NCBI RefSeq assembly: GCF_014066305.1
Contig: NW_023501063.1
Coordinates: forward strand, 620,928 to 684,927
Length of the DNA: 64,000 nucleotides
Source of the DNA: Letharia columbiana
Lineage: Eukaryota; Ascomycota; Lecanoromycetes; Lecanorales; Parmeliaceae
Reading direction: 5' to 3'
The notes beneath the pieces are model-generated. The model was not told the origin of the DNA, made no database searches, and saw nothing but the letters and a program-made list of their open reading frames with translations. The position numbers and the translations under genes are program-made. This document shows, in pieces, positions 1 through 11,000 of the stretch; the stretch's first letter is position 1; each line of letters begins with the position of its first letter.

Positions 1-299
1 GAATCTAGGGCTCTACTGAAGTAACCGTTTCTTCTTTAATAGTTAAGGCCTGAATTTTGCCTACAATTCCGTGTTCGTAGCAGTGAGAGTCTTTACATTG
101 AAACGATGAAGGTCCCGTAACTCTCGAAGTCGTGTTACGGTTGTGTTGAGATTCTGAATAGTAGTGTTGAGGCCACGAATCTGGGCCTAGTAATGCTGAA
201 TCGTCAATGATTCAGGATGGGTTTCTTCTTGATCCGAGTCCATAACGGATCAGGTGGAGAACTCTCCACTGATGCAGGCAGGTAACAGGTAAGGCAAGC

Positions 300-695
300 G
301 AGAGATAGTCGAAATATCTCCCCGCAGAGGCAGGGTAGGCAGGCAGGCGGGAATCGTCCGAATATATCTCCTCCCAACAAGGCGATTGAGTAGTCGATAT
401 TCGAGAGATCCCCGCAGAGGCAGGGCGGCGGCAGGCGGCAGGTAGGCAGGCGGGAATCGTCCGGATATCTCCTCCACAACAAGGCGATTGAGTAGTCGAT
501 ATTCGAGAGATCCCCGCAGGGCAGGGCAGGCAGGCAGGCAGGCAGGCGGGCAGGCAGGCAGGCAGGCAGGTAGGCAGGCGGGAATCGTCCGGATATCTCC
601 TCCACAACAAGGCGATTGAGTAGTCGATATTCGAGAGATCTCCGCAGGGCAGGGCAGGCAGGCAGGCAGGAGCAGGCAGGCAACAATAGCTTAGC
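300..695. repeat. CAGG-rich compound minisatellite
   Basis: Three copies of a block containing CGGGAATCGTCCG, an ATATCTCCTCC segment and GAGTAGTCGATATTCGAGAGATC start at 348, 451 and 579, with a partial leading copy near 300. They are joined by variable (CAGG)n tracts, so the spacing changes from 103 to 128 bp. Reading frames of up to 160 codons on the minus strand simply translate the repeat (Leu-Pro-Ala-Cys runs), so I do not call them genes. Slippage in the CAGG tract best explains the length differences between copies. Confidence 0.85.
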
Positions 696-962
696 TCACG
701 GCTATATTGAATAGTTAATATTATGTCAGGGAATAAACCGTGTATCGAATAATGATATTAGTGGTGTCATATGAATGGAATATTAACTATGAAGGTTGCT
801 AATAACATGTGTGCCGAAGTCATCAGAGTGCCAGCCGCCAAGGAGCTAGCCCGAATGAAGCCTAGCGCAAGTCTGAGAAGGAATGCCGGTTGAAACCATG
901 ACAATAGTAATTATATAAATAATACTCGCTAAAATTATTTATCTTTCTTTTATTATATTAGT

Positions 963-1432
963 ACGAGTAAAGATCTATAAATTAAATTTATAAATTTTTT
1001 TTTAATTAGAGCTATCGAGTAAATAGATAAGCGATCTTTAATAAGCGAACTTTGATAAGCGGGCTATCCGACTGTCGAGCGAACTTTAATAAGCGATATT
1101 TAAACTCCTTGATTATTATTAACTATAGAATCAAATTTTAAAATTCTTAAAAATTTGAAAAGCATAAACGACGCTCTATAATTTATAAAAAAAACTCAAA
1201 ATTTTAATAGAAAATAAAAAAGTTATTCTATTCGTAAATAACGTATATCTATTTTTAATAAGGGAGACGCGAGAGGGCGAGATTTTGATGGTTACGGATA
1301 CTAATTTATTTACTCGCGATAACTTAGTCGATCTAATCAAAGAGCGTAGTAACTCTGAATTTATGATTGACTGCATATATAAATTCAAGGTTTTCAAGCT
1401 TAGCCCTATCTTATTCTTTTATATATACTAAT
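963..1432 (+). repeat. Repeat A, lightly mutated copy
   Basis: This block of about 470 bp starts at ACGAGTAAAGATCTATAAAT and ends near CTTATTCTTTTATATATACT. It matches repeats at 41028-41480 (same strand) and 41490-41926 (opposite strand). This copy keeps more G and C than the copies near 41 kb (for example GACTGTCGAGCGAAC against GACTATCGAGCGAAT), so it is the least mutated one in the window. Short ATTAGTA-like ends are inverted relative to each other, which suggests a small DNA element. The 73-codon minus-strand frame inside has no recognisable domain. Confidence 0.75.
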
Positions 1433-2498
1433 TAAATATTAAATAACCTTATCTAATTAAATATCGTTTAGGATATTTAATAGCCTAGTGTATAGCACCT
1501 ATCTGACGACATTGTTTCTGCGTTGATCTGTCATATCAACTTGATTCATTGGGATACTGGCGCCATGCAATCCCTCTCTACGACCTTGATCTGCTCCCAA
1601 TTCAAGACTCTCCTTCAATCACACTTATACAAGCTTGATAGACAACAATACCACTGCTTCTTCGAGAGGAGCAAGGACTATCTGGGCGACCGAAAGGCGT
1701 AGTATAAGCGGCGCAGAGAGAAGGGTTGCGAGTAGAACAATTATTATCGGTAGACACTGGAGTTGAAGATCGATTGACTACAAGCTGCAAGGATATGAAC
1801 TTACCTGACGGGTCCCAGCTGTCAGAGACCAGACCATCGCCAGGCAGGATTACCTGGGGACGCCGAGAATGATGAAACAGAGAAGACAATCGAACCTTTT
1901 CTCCTTTTCGATAGACAAATTCCGCATGAAACTTTAGAGATCTTTGTCACCGGAAAAGCATCACCGGGCCTCAAAGTCCATTGAAGCTTCGGCATTCTTG
2001 AATCGTGGAAAAAGGGATTGCCCAGAAGTACAGAATAATGTTAATCCGGCTATGCCCGGCTTACCAGACTATTGGGCGCCCAGACGGCAGCAGAAGTAAG
2101 CGCCAAGAGCTTATGAAAAAAGTGAGACAGGACGATGTGGAATAAATCTACGATTGGCACTTTCAGAACCACTGATTTTCATCTCTTGACATAAGGCTAA
2201 GCCATCTCGCCATAATGCGTCAAATGGGTCGCCGGGAGGTGTTTCAACTCTGCACTGATCTGTAGGGCTGCATAATGCACGTCAGAATGGGCCTCGCTAG
2301 GAGAAAAGAGAATCCGTGGCTTTGGTGAAACGATCGGCAGCAGTGACACTAGGCCGGGAGCATTTGTAACATCCTTGTCGGGCTAAAGCTGAATGAAATC
2401 GGACGGCATAATGGTCTGCAATGCTATCATGCGAGAGTCATTGAAAGCGTTAACAGGAGGTTTAGGTGGTCTACAAAATCTGACCAACTTCATGGCAT
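1433..2498. other. Mixed-composition stretch, no supported gene
   Basis: Base composition returns to normal after about 1480. A minus-strand open frame at 1602-1889 (95 codons) contains a good donor (CAGGTAAGTT near 1800). I could not connect it to a second exon with a plausible intron length, nor recognise its product. A second minus-strand frame starting near 2000 is equally unrecognised. They may be remnants of a decayed gene. Confidence 0.4.
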
Positions 2499-2762
2499 TC
2501 ATGAACTTCTCTCCGGCGAAGCCTCCTCAATTTGCTCAAAACTTCTCTTCCTTGCTGGGAAACTATCGTCGCTCGCGCTGCTTAAGTGTTCTCGTTTCAG
2601 TCCTTGCGAAACGTCCTCAATTTCGCTGTGAAAGCTTTCTATGCCGGCTTCCGGGAAATGGTTTGGACTCAAACCTGACGTGATGTCCTCGTTAAGCAAA
2701 TGATTTGTCGTGCTTTCAAGGTAGCGCTCATCCTCGTCATCTAGAGCTAGGTGGAATCTCAT
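2499..2762 (-). CDS. Hypothetical acidic/serine-rich exon
   Basis: An 87-codon minus-strand frame starts at an ATG and ends in Ser. It is rich in Glu, Asp and Ser, with an acidic stretch LALDDEDERYLES near the start and a basic patch KREHLSS followed by ARKRSFEQIEE. I do not recognise a family. It lies just downstream of the better-supported exons at 2834-3371 on the same strand and may be the last exon of that gene. I could not find a donor/acceptor pair that joins the two in frame. Confidence 0.25.
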   Translation of the reverse strand: MRFHLALDDEDERYLESTTNHLLNEDITSGLSPNHFPEAGIESFHSEIEDVSQGLKREHLSSASDDSFPARKRSFEQIEEASPERSS

Positions 2763-2833
2763 CGCTTGTGAACAGTCTATGCATCCACTCTCTCAGATCT
2801 TCGTGGCAGGTCGATGAGACAAGCATGACTTGT

Positions 2834-3371
2834 CTACCGGCTCACTATTTCATCGCTCGGACTGTATTGAAACCCGCTGGCGGAGATCATGATCGAGAAA
2901 CGACTCTGCTCGAGGACCTTGTCCCAGGGATCTTCGTGGTCCTGATACTTCGACTTGGAAACCATGTCGTAGATGACGCGCACGATTCCCGCTGGGAGAT
3001 GTCCGACTCTCAATATTGCTAGCCATCTGAGCCTGATGAAAGGATTTGATGAGCGGGATACAAAGGATTACGATATGTGCCCGATAAATTGGAGAAGGAC
3101 TCACTGGAGAACGTCCATCCTCACGTCTTCCAAAGCCGCAGCACTTACAGCTAGTGAAAGCTTATCCCACTCCAAATCGTTCAGCCAATTTGTATTAGAG
3201 TAGCAGCATATTTCATACTTGTCACAACAGTAGATCTTCATACTGGTGATCTTTCTTACGAGCGTCCGGATATCCCTGGAAACCTTCTCATACTGATTTG
3301 ATGATATTGGGGTACACGGCGGAGTTTTGGTCGCTCGCAGAGTACATAGGGTTTCACACTCATTTCTAAGG
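2834..3371 (-). CDS. Unrecognised two-exon coding fragment
   Basis: Two minus-strand exons join in frame. The first (3371-3105) ends before a GTGAGT donor. A 72-nt intron (3104-3033) ends in CATCAG, and the second exon (3032-2834) reads to a stop. Splicing turns two separate frames into one. The product is Cys- and Asn-rich early on (KIYCCDKYEICCYSN), followed by a hydrophobic segment (AGIVRVIYDMVSK). No known domain is visible. The start is missing: the frame is closed by a TAA just upstream of a TATCAG acceptor at 3372, and no upstream exon with an ATG fits. It may be an incomplete or decayed gene. Confidence 0.4.
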
Positions 3372-3776
3372 CTGATAGGTTACGTTTTCAAACTTCGCTT
3401 ACGGCTGTAGCAGAAACAGAGACCTTGCAGCTGGTTGCAAAATGGGAGAAGAACAGGTCCGAGCTTTTGACAAGTACAATTCGTAGCTCCCAAGAATCGC
3501 CGCGCTCTTGTTGGACGTTCGCGCCTTCCTGCATATCGATTCCGAAGACTGGTCGGTAGAACCTCGGTATACTGCAGGTGGCTTCAAACCCGGCAGCAAC
3601 CGTCTTCTCCGCCTTCGAGTATATGTCCAAGTCGGTCACTGCTGAGGCACTTTTCAAACCAGCAAACTCCGAAAGGCATGAGAATGATGCTTAAGACCAT
3701 CTTGTCAGGTCTCACCACGGGATAGACTCCTCGGGGCACGATACTTGAGATGGGGAGAATAGGAAATGTGCGGGCG
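3372..3776. other. Unresolved upstream region of the 2.8-3.4 kb gene
   Basis: A minus-strand open frame at 3388-3657 reads through a protein-like segment (SIPRFYRPVFGIDMQEGANV) but begins at a non-ATG codon. A GTAAGC donor near 3402 is too close to the 3372 acceptor (31 nt) for a normal intron, and its frame does not match the next exon. An exon of the same gene with a frameshift is possible. Confidence 0.3.
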
Positions 3777-4680
3777 AATTACTAATTCATACCCCGAAAG
3801 TACGAATCCTTACCGAATCATACCCCTAATTACTAAATCATACCCCTACATCAAATTTTATCTAAATATGAGATATGATTTAGTAATTTGCTATTGCTTA
3901 AAGTATAACTTAATAAGAATTTATATTTATTATAGTAGTTTACTTAAGTAGCCTACTTATAGATATAGCTAGATATCTATTAGAAATTATTTCTTTAGAG
4001 TCTCTACGAAGGTCTAAATAGAGGTATCTATAGTATAAAATATAGAATAATCTAAGTATTTAAGAGGGTTTTAAAAGCGTCTTTAGAAGAGTTTAAGAGT
4101 AAACTATTAATAGCGATTTCTATAAAGACTCTACGAAGGCTCTACGATGGCTTTATAAGAATAAATATTTAGATTTAAATAAGAGTATTCTAGCTATTAA
4201 GCGTAGATACTATTATTAATAATTTATAATTCTAAGAGTATCTACGCTTAATAGCTAGAATACTCTTATTTAGATTTAAATATTTACTCTTATAGAATCT
4301 TTATAAAGTCTTTATAGAGTCTTTATAAGAGTCGCTATTAATATAAATCTTATAAATCTTAAAGCGTAGAATATAATTTAGTCTTCGAGTAGTCGAAATT
4401 ACTCTTACTTAACTTTTATCTAATATTTTTAAACTAATAGAATTCTTATTAAATACGATTAAAGAAAATTTCTTACTTCTATAATTAGATAAACTAGATT
4501 ACGAATTATCTTCTTTATAATTTAAGATTACTTTAATAACTTATTAAATTATATCTTAAGTAATAGTAAATTACGAAATTATATCTTATATTTAAATATA
4601 ATTTAATATAGAGATATAATTCGATAATTAGAGATATAATTCGATAAGAATTTATACTTTCGAGATATAATTCGATAATT
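3777..4680. repeat. Repeat B, palindromic element (RIP-degraded)
   Basis: This element of about 900 bp has inverted ends: AATTACTAATTCATACCCCG at the left, and its RIP-altered complement (ending ATAATTCGATAATT) at the right. A central palindrome around 4110-4330 consists of two copies of a segment containing GAGTATTCTAGCTATTAAGCG, one inverted. The first ~100 bp keep CpA and CCCC and the rest is AT-rich. The same structure occurs at 36812-37714 and, split by a transposon, at 19863-26662. No coding capacity is visible, so it looks like a fold-back or MITE-like element. Confidence 0.8.
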
Positions 4681-6522
4681 TGCTCGACGTTTCGTCTTAC
4701 GTTTTATTATAAAAGTAAACTAATTTCTTAATAGCTTCGAACTCTTTTTCTTAGCGACGATAGTCTAAGTAGACTTAGTCTTAAGAGCTAAAGAATATTA
4801 TATAGACGAGATATTATCTTTATCTAAACGAGGCTTAAAGAATTTAGCGCTACTAACTAATAAAATTATTTTATAACGAAGTAGAACGTTAGACGACTTC
4901 CTTCGTAAGAAATTATTAAAGATATTCTTACGTTATATTAATTTAAGTTATAGAGTAGAGATCTCGATCGATATTCGCTACGTTAATATAAGTTATAAAT
5001 TACTACCTCTACGACTTCTTAGCGTATTTTCACATCTCTACGTATATTCTATAACTACGATATCGACTATAATACTATTAAAGATAGAAGATTAAGAGGC
5101 TTAAAGACTTAAGCTAGAATATAGAGAAGAAAAAATAGAAGTATATTAGATAAGATAGCTAGAGAGAGAACTTAATAGTTAGAAAGATATTAGATATTAG
5201 TATTAGATATTAATATTAGAGCTAATAACGTCTATATCTAATATTAGTACTAGAAGCTTATATATTTTAAAGTTTATAAATTAGTTACTCGATATACTCT
5301 ATAATATATTATAAAGTTCTCTACGAAGATATTCGATAAGATAGTTAAGAGAGAATAGTTTAGAGAGAGATATAAAGAAATAAATACTCGCTTAAAGTCT
5401 ATAAATTAGTTACTCGATATACTCTATAGTAAGTTATCTCGAAAAGCTCTATTACGATAGATATACTTATATCTAAAGTACTCTTCTCGATTTCTTTATA
5501 CGAGCGAGGTTTACGAGTTTAAGAAGACTTTAAAATAGAATATAGATAATTAATTTATATGAAAAGCTATAGCTATAATTCTAGAAGAAAGTAAATAAAT
5601 CTTCGCTATAGAGAAAGTATTAGAATTTAATATCTTAGTCTTATTATACTTAATAATAAAAGTAGTATATAAACTTTATAGAAAAATAATAAGTCGTTAT
5701 TAATTTTATTAGTATTATCTGTAAATCTAAAAAGTGAATTTCCGTATAATTTCCGTCGGGTTCGTATTATAAGTACGATTTAGTACGATTTAGTTTATTA
5801 AGTAGACTTTATCTATATTTAACTCTTTTCGTCAATTCTATTAATTTAGTAACTTTAAAATTTTTTTAATAACTTTAAAAATTTTATATAATATACTTTA
5901 ATATACTTTAAGTACTATTCTATATATATATAATATTAATATATATTATTATTAATATACGTATTATTATACGTTATATTAGAGTATTATCTACGCGACT
6001 AATTTTATTAAATCGTCTAATTCTATAGTTAAATTTGAGTTAACGTTAATACTTATTATCGTAGAACCTTATCGTCGTAACGTCGATTATTAGAACTTTT
6101 CTTTTTTTATACGTATTACTATTAAATTGATAGAACTAATAGAAAAGATTAAGATAGTTACTAAATCGGCGGAATTTAAATAGATTCTAATTAGATTTAC
6201 TAATTCGACGGATTTTATAATTTCCGCGATAAACGCGCGATTAGCAATTTCAAATTTTGTAGAAACTTTTCAGATTTGCAGATGACGAGAGTTTATTGAC
6301 CTCGTTTATTTTTCTTTATAATTATTAACTTATCTCGTCGTAGTCTAAATTAAATTCTATCTTAGACGATAAGCTATAATAGTATTAAAAGAATCTTACG
6401 AAGCGTAATAACTCTAATTAAGATCTATTATTTTACTAACTTTAAAGCGCTTAACTTCTCTTCGATATTCTAAATAACTTACTCCGTAAAGGATTAATGA
6501 AATAGTTTCTCGACGTCGAGTT
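4681..6522. other. RIP-degraded sequence of unknown origin
   Basis: AT-rich sequence with no open frame and no recognised element. A local direct repeat occurs, with TATAAATTAGTTACTCGAT near 5276 and again near 5400. It continues across the insertion at 6523-8022 (up to about 8309), so it belonged to one sequence before that insertion. Confidence 0.5.
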
Positions 6523-8022
6523 TATTAAGAGCGTACTCTTAATACTACTTAGCTCTTAGCTCTATAACTAGCGAATCTTAGCGAAGATATCTTCTATTAT
6601 ATTATATCTTCTTTTCATATATATAGTTCGATAGCTTTATTATTCTATTCTATCTTATTTATATTAATATTATATCTATACTAATTCTAATATTATAATA
6701 AAACTTCTTTATATTCTCTTTACTCGATAAAGAGAAATTTAAATAAATAAGATATAATTAGATTTTTTATTATATACTTAAGAATAATAGAGTAATTAAA
6801 TAACTATTAAAGATCTATCTTCTTTTATTTAAATTAATAAATAAATTTAAAAAAATACGCTAATAGAGGCTTTAATAAGAAATTAAATTAAGCTATTATA
6901 TTTTTAAATAAGTCTATTAAACAAATAACTCGATTTTAAAGAGTTTAATAAAATAATAAAATAATCTTATTAGAATAGTAGATAAGAAATAAATAAGATA
7001 TAGAGACTATTTATATAATTAGCGAATTAATAATAGAAAGAAATTATTATAAATTTTATATATAGTAAGTTTACTATAACGATAATAAACGTTTAATCTC
7101 TTTATTAAATATATTAATAATATATTATAATAAGTCTATTATAACGACGATAAAAATAGTTTTAAAATAATATATATTAATTTCTTTATTAAGTATATTA
7201 ATAATATATATAATAAGTCTATTATTAAATAGTATTTAATATATTTAATTCTTCTTAACTTTCTATATCTCTATTAAACTTTATAAATTAAAGAAAATAA
7301 AATAAAAAATAAATTTTAAATAATAAGAGTATAAGAGATATAGAGTAAATTTATAGTAAAGCTCTTAGATTAAACTATTAATAGATATTAAAAGAAATAT
7401 AATATATATATATATTAAATTCTTTTTAATTCTATTAATAAATTTAATAATAAGAGTATAAAAGATATAGAGTAAATTTATAATAAAGCTCTTAGACTAG
7501 ATTACTAATAAGTATTAAAAATAAAAAAATATAAAAATTTATAATAAGTAGATTAAATAAGAAAAAGAATTTAAAGAATCTTATTAATACGTAAATAAGA
7601 TATAGCTATATCTCTAGAATCTCTAAAAAATAATATAAATATAGTAGATATAGTATAGTTAAGATTAGTATATAACTCGATAAAATCTTAAATTATTTAA
7701 TACTTTTAATTACTATTATTACACTTCGATAAAATTCTCTTTAATCGAGATTTATATAAATTATAAATATTTAGAAATATAGAATAAATAATAGATATAT
7801 ATTTTTAATCTATTAGCTATAGAGGTTATAGCTATTTAAAAAAGAGAGATAATATTATAAGTATACTCTTAATATTAGTTAGCTTTTAGTCTTATAACTA
7901 GCGAGCCTTAACGAAGATATCTTCTATTATATTATATATTCTTTCTATATATATAGTTTAATAGTCTTATTATTTTATTCTATCTTATCTATATTAATAT
8001 TATATCTATACTAGTTCTAATA
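6523..8022 (+). mobile_element. Non-autonomous LTR element, 1.5 kb (RIP-degraded)
   Basis: Direct repeats of 170 bp at 6523-6692 and 7853-8022 begin TATTA and end TTCTAATA, as expected for RIP-mutated TG...CA ends. The flanking 5 bp are identical (GAGTT at 6518-6522 and 8023-8027), a target-site duplication. A purine tract (AAAAAAGAGAGATAA) lies directly before the right LTR. The interior of about 1.2 kb has no room for pol. Its leader (CGCTAATAGAGGCTTTAATAAG) matches the start of the gypsy element at about 45.7 kb. It is best read as an internally deleted derivative mobilised by that family. Confidence 0.88.
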
Positions 8023-11000
8023 GAGTTAGAATAAGAATACTCGAGAGTATTAATAATATTAACTAGATAGTATTAGTAATATTAACTAGATTATATAAGT
8101 AATACTTAATAAGTCGAGTTAATAAGTATAATTTCAACGTAAATAGCTAAGTTATTCGTTTACTTAAATCTAAAGTAAACTAAATCGTATAGACTTAATA
8201 CTTTTACTCTTACTCTTATATCGTATATTATATTTAAGCTTCTATTAAATTTAAGAGTAAAATATATAATCGATAATATATATATTTAAATATCTATAAG
8301 AGCGTAGTTTACTAATAATTAGCTAGCGAATATAGACTATAAAAGATATAGTATCGTTATAAGATTTAATAGTATATTTAATAGTAGAATTAATCTCTAA
8401 AAAATATTAAAACTTCGAGATATATAAAGTAAACCTATATTCGCTAAGCCTCTAAGTATATAAAGTATATTATTAAAATTAAACTCTAAAAGAAATTCTA
8501 ATATAATATATATAATATCGACGTCTTAGCGTAAGTAGCGTTAAGGTCTATAATAGTATTAGATTTAATAATTATATTCTCTTTTAAATTCTAATCTCTA
8601 GACGCCTAAGTAGAAATAAAACGTTTATTAAAAAATCTTTAAATTCTAGTAGAGAAATAAGAGAAAAGAGTTAATCTATTATAATATCGTTTTAATAAGA
8701 TAATAGAATTAATTATTACGCGTCGTAAACGCGTTATTAATATATTATATAATAATATTAATACTATCTTTAAGAATAATATTACTTTTTATAATATTAA
8801 TTAATAATAATCTATAGTAAGTCGATACGCTTAGTATTAACGTTTCTATAATATTAATTAATAACTTCTATAGCGAATAATATTAAATTTAAAAACTTAT
8901 AATAAAATCTTAAAAAATTTAATAAATAAATAAAGGGAGAAGAGTTTTTTTATAGATAATATCGTTTTTATAGCGTATTACGTTTATAGCGAAGTAATAT
9001 AATAATAATCTTTATTATAAGAATTTAAAGAGAGTAATTAATAGAGCGACGCGTTCGCGATAACGCTTTCGATTATTAATTAATAATAATAGTAGAAATA
9101 ATAATAATAGTTAGATAATATAATTTTATAAATAATAGCGAAATATAACTATATTATTATTATCTACGTTATTAAATACTATTCGCTAATAATAGCGCTA
9201 CGATAAAGAATATAAAAATTTCTTTTAAATTATTTATTTTTATTCTTTATAACTTCTAATATTTCTTTTATAAGTACTTACTCTAGCGCTATAATATTAA
9301 TATTAATATTAATATAAGTATAGTATATCTTATTATATTAATAATCTACTTCTTCTTATTATAAATATCTTATTATTACTAATCGCGTTAATATATAAAC
9401 TAATAATTTTATAATATTCTTTTTTAATAATAATAATAACTTTAATAATAAGTATATAGTTATCTTATAAGCGCGACTATTAACTCTTAATCGTTTCTAT
9501 TATTATCGCTTTATATATATATCTACTAATAAATTCTAATATCTAATTTATTATATAGAACTTACTTTTATTAAGATAACGATTTATATATTTAAAATAA
9601 GTCTTTTCTTTATAATAATTATAAGATTAAAAAATACGATATTAGTTATTATATTAAAATCTCTCTATATCTTTAAATATAGATAAGAAAATTAATATAA
9701 CGCTATCGTCGCGTTAAATAATCTTAAAAGCTATCTTATTAACGAGCTAAATTTAATAAAGAGATTACTTAATAATATAAGTTATAAAAATATATAATAG
9801 CGATAGCTTTAGCCGCTTTTATTATATTTATAAATTTTTAAAACTAATTTATAGCGGTAAATAAGCGTATAGTAAAGTTAAAGAGAATAAATAAGTTATT
9901 AAAGAAGAAGTTTAAGAGCCTTTATTAATATATAACGAATATCGATAAGTATTAACTCGGCGATTATACTTTAACTATCTTCTTATTAAAGAATTAAATT
10001 AATAAATTTAACTCGAGATCTAATATTAAGATAGTAAAGAATATTTAAATAATAATCTTTTTTTAATAATAGCGCTAGCGTAAGGTTTTTAAATAATTCT
10101 TTAATAACTATCTTAGATAAAAATATATTTATATTAATAATATATATTTTAATATAATAAACTTTTTTTATAGTAGAGTTTAATAGATAGCTAAATAATA
10201 TAATTATTTTATTAATTTATATTTTAATAATAGTAAATATAAAGAATTACGCGTATAGTATAAGTATTATCTAGAAATATATCTAATTTAATTAATAATT
10301 ATATCTTATTTTATTATCTTTACTTATTTATTATTAATCTATATAATTAATTAAGCTCTTTAATAATAAGAGACTTATTATTTATTATTTAATACTTTTA
10401 TTTATTATCTATTTATTTATAGACTTAGATTAGTTTATTAATATTAATAAGTTTATTATCTAATAGTTATTAATTATACTCTTTACTTTAATTAATCTAT
10501 TTAACTTTATACTAAACGTCTTTTTTATACTTAATCTTATTAATAATTTCTTTAATTTTTTAAAGCTTATTATTATTAATAAGCTTAAAAATTTATATAA
10601 AGATATTCGCTATATTATTATAATCGCGATTATAATAAGATTTAAATAACGATATATAAAAGATATTATAAATCTTATACGTTAAGAATAAAAGTAGACG
10701 ATACGTTTACGCTTCTATCTTATTTATAATTTAAAATAATTCTATAAATTTATAAGATAACTTCTTACTTAGATATTTTTACTTTAGATTCTTAATTGCT
10801 AATATTATTAAATCGCTTATTTTATAGCTTTAAAATTAATATATTTTATTATAATACTTAAACTAAGTTATAATAGCGCTATAAAAACGCTTTATTATCT
10901 TATTTCTTAATATTTATAACTTCTTTACTCTATTATTTATAGCGAATATCTTCTTCTTAATAAAGTTATTCTTAATCTCTTAATAAGTTTTAAAATAATA

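Noticed and set aside
204..686. Minus-strand frame of 160 codons rich in Leu, Pro, Ala and Cys
   Set aside because: It is a translation of the CAGG minisatellite; two other frames over the same bases are similarly open.
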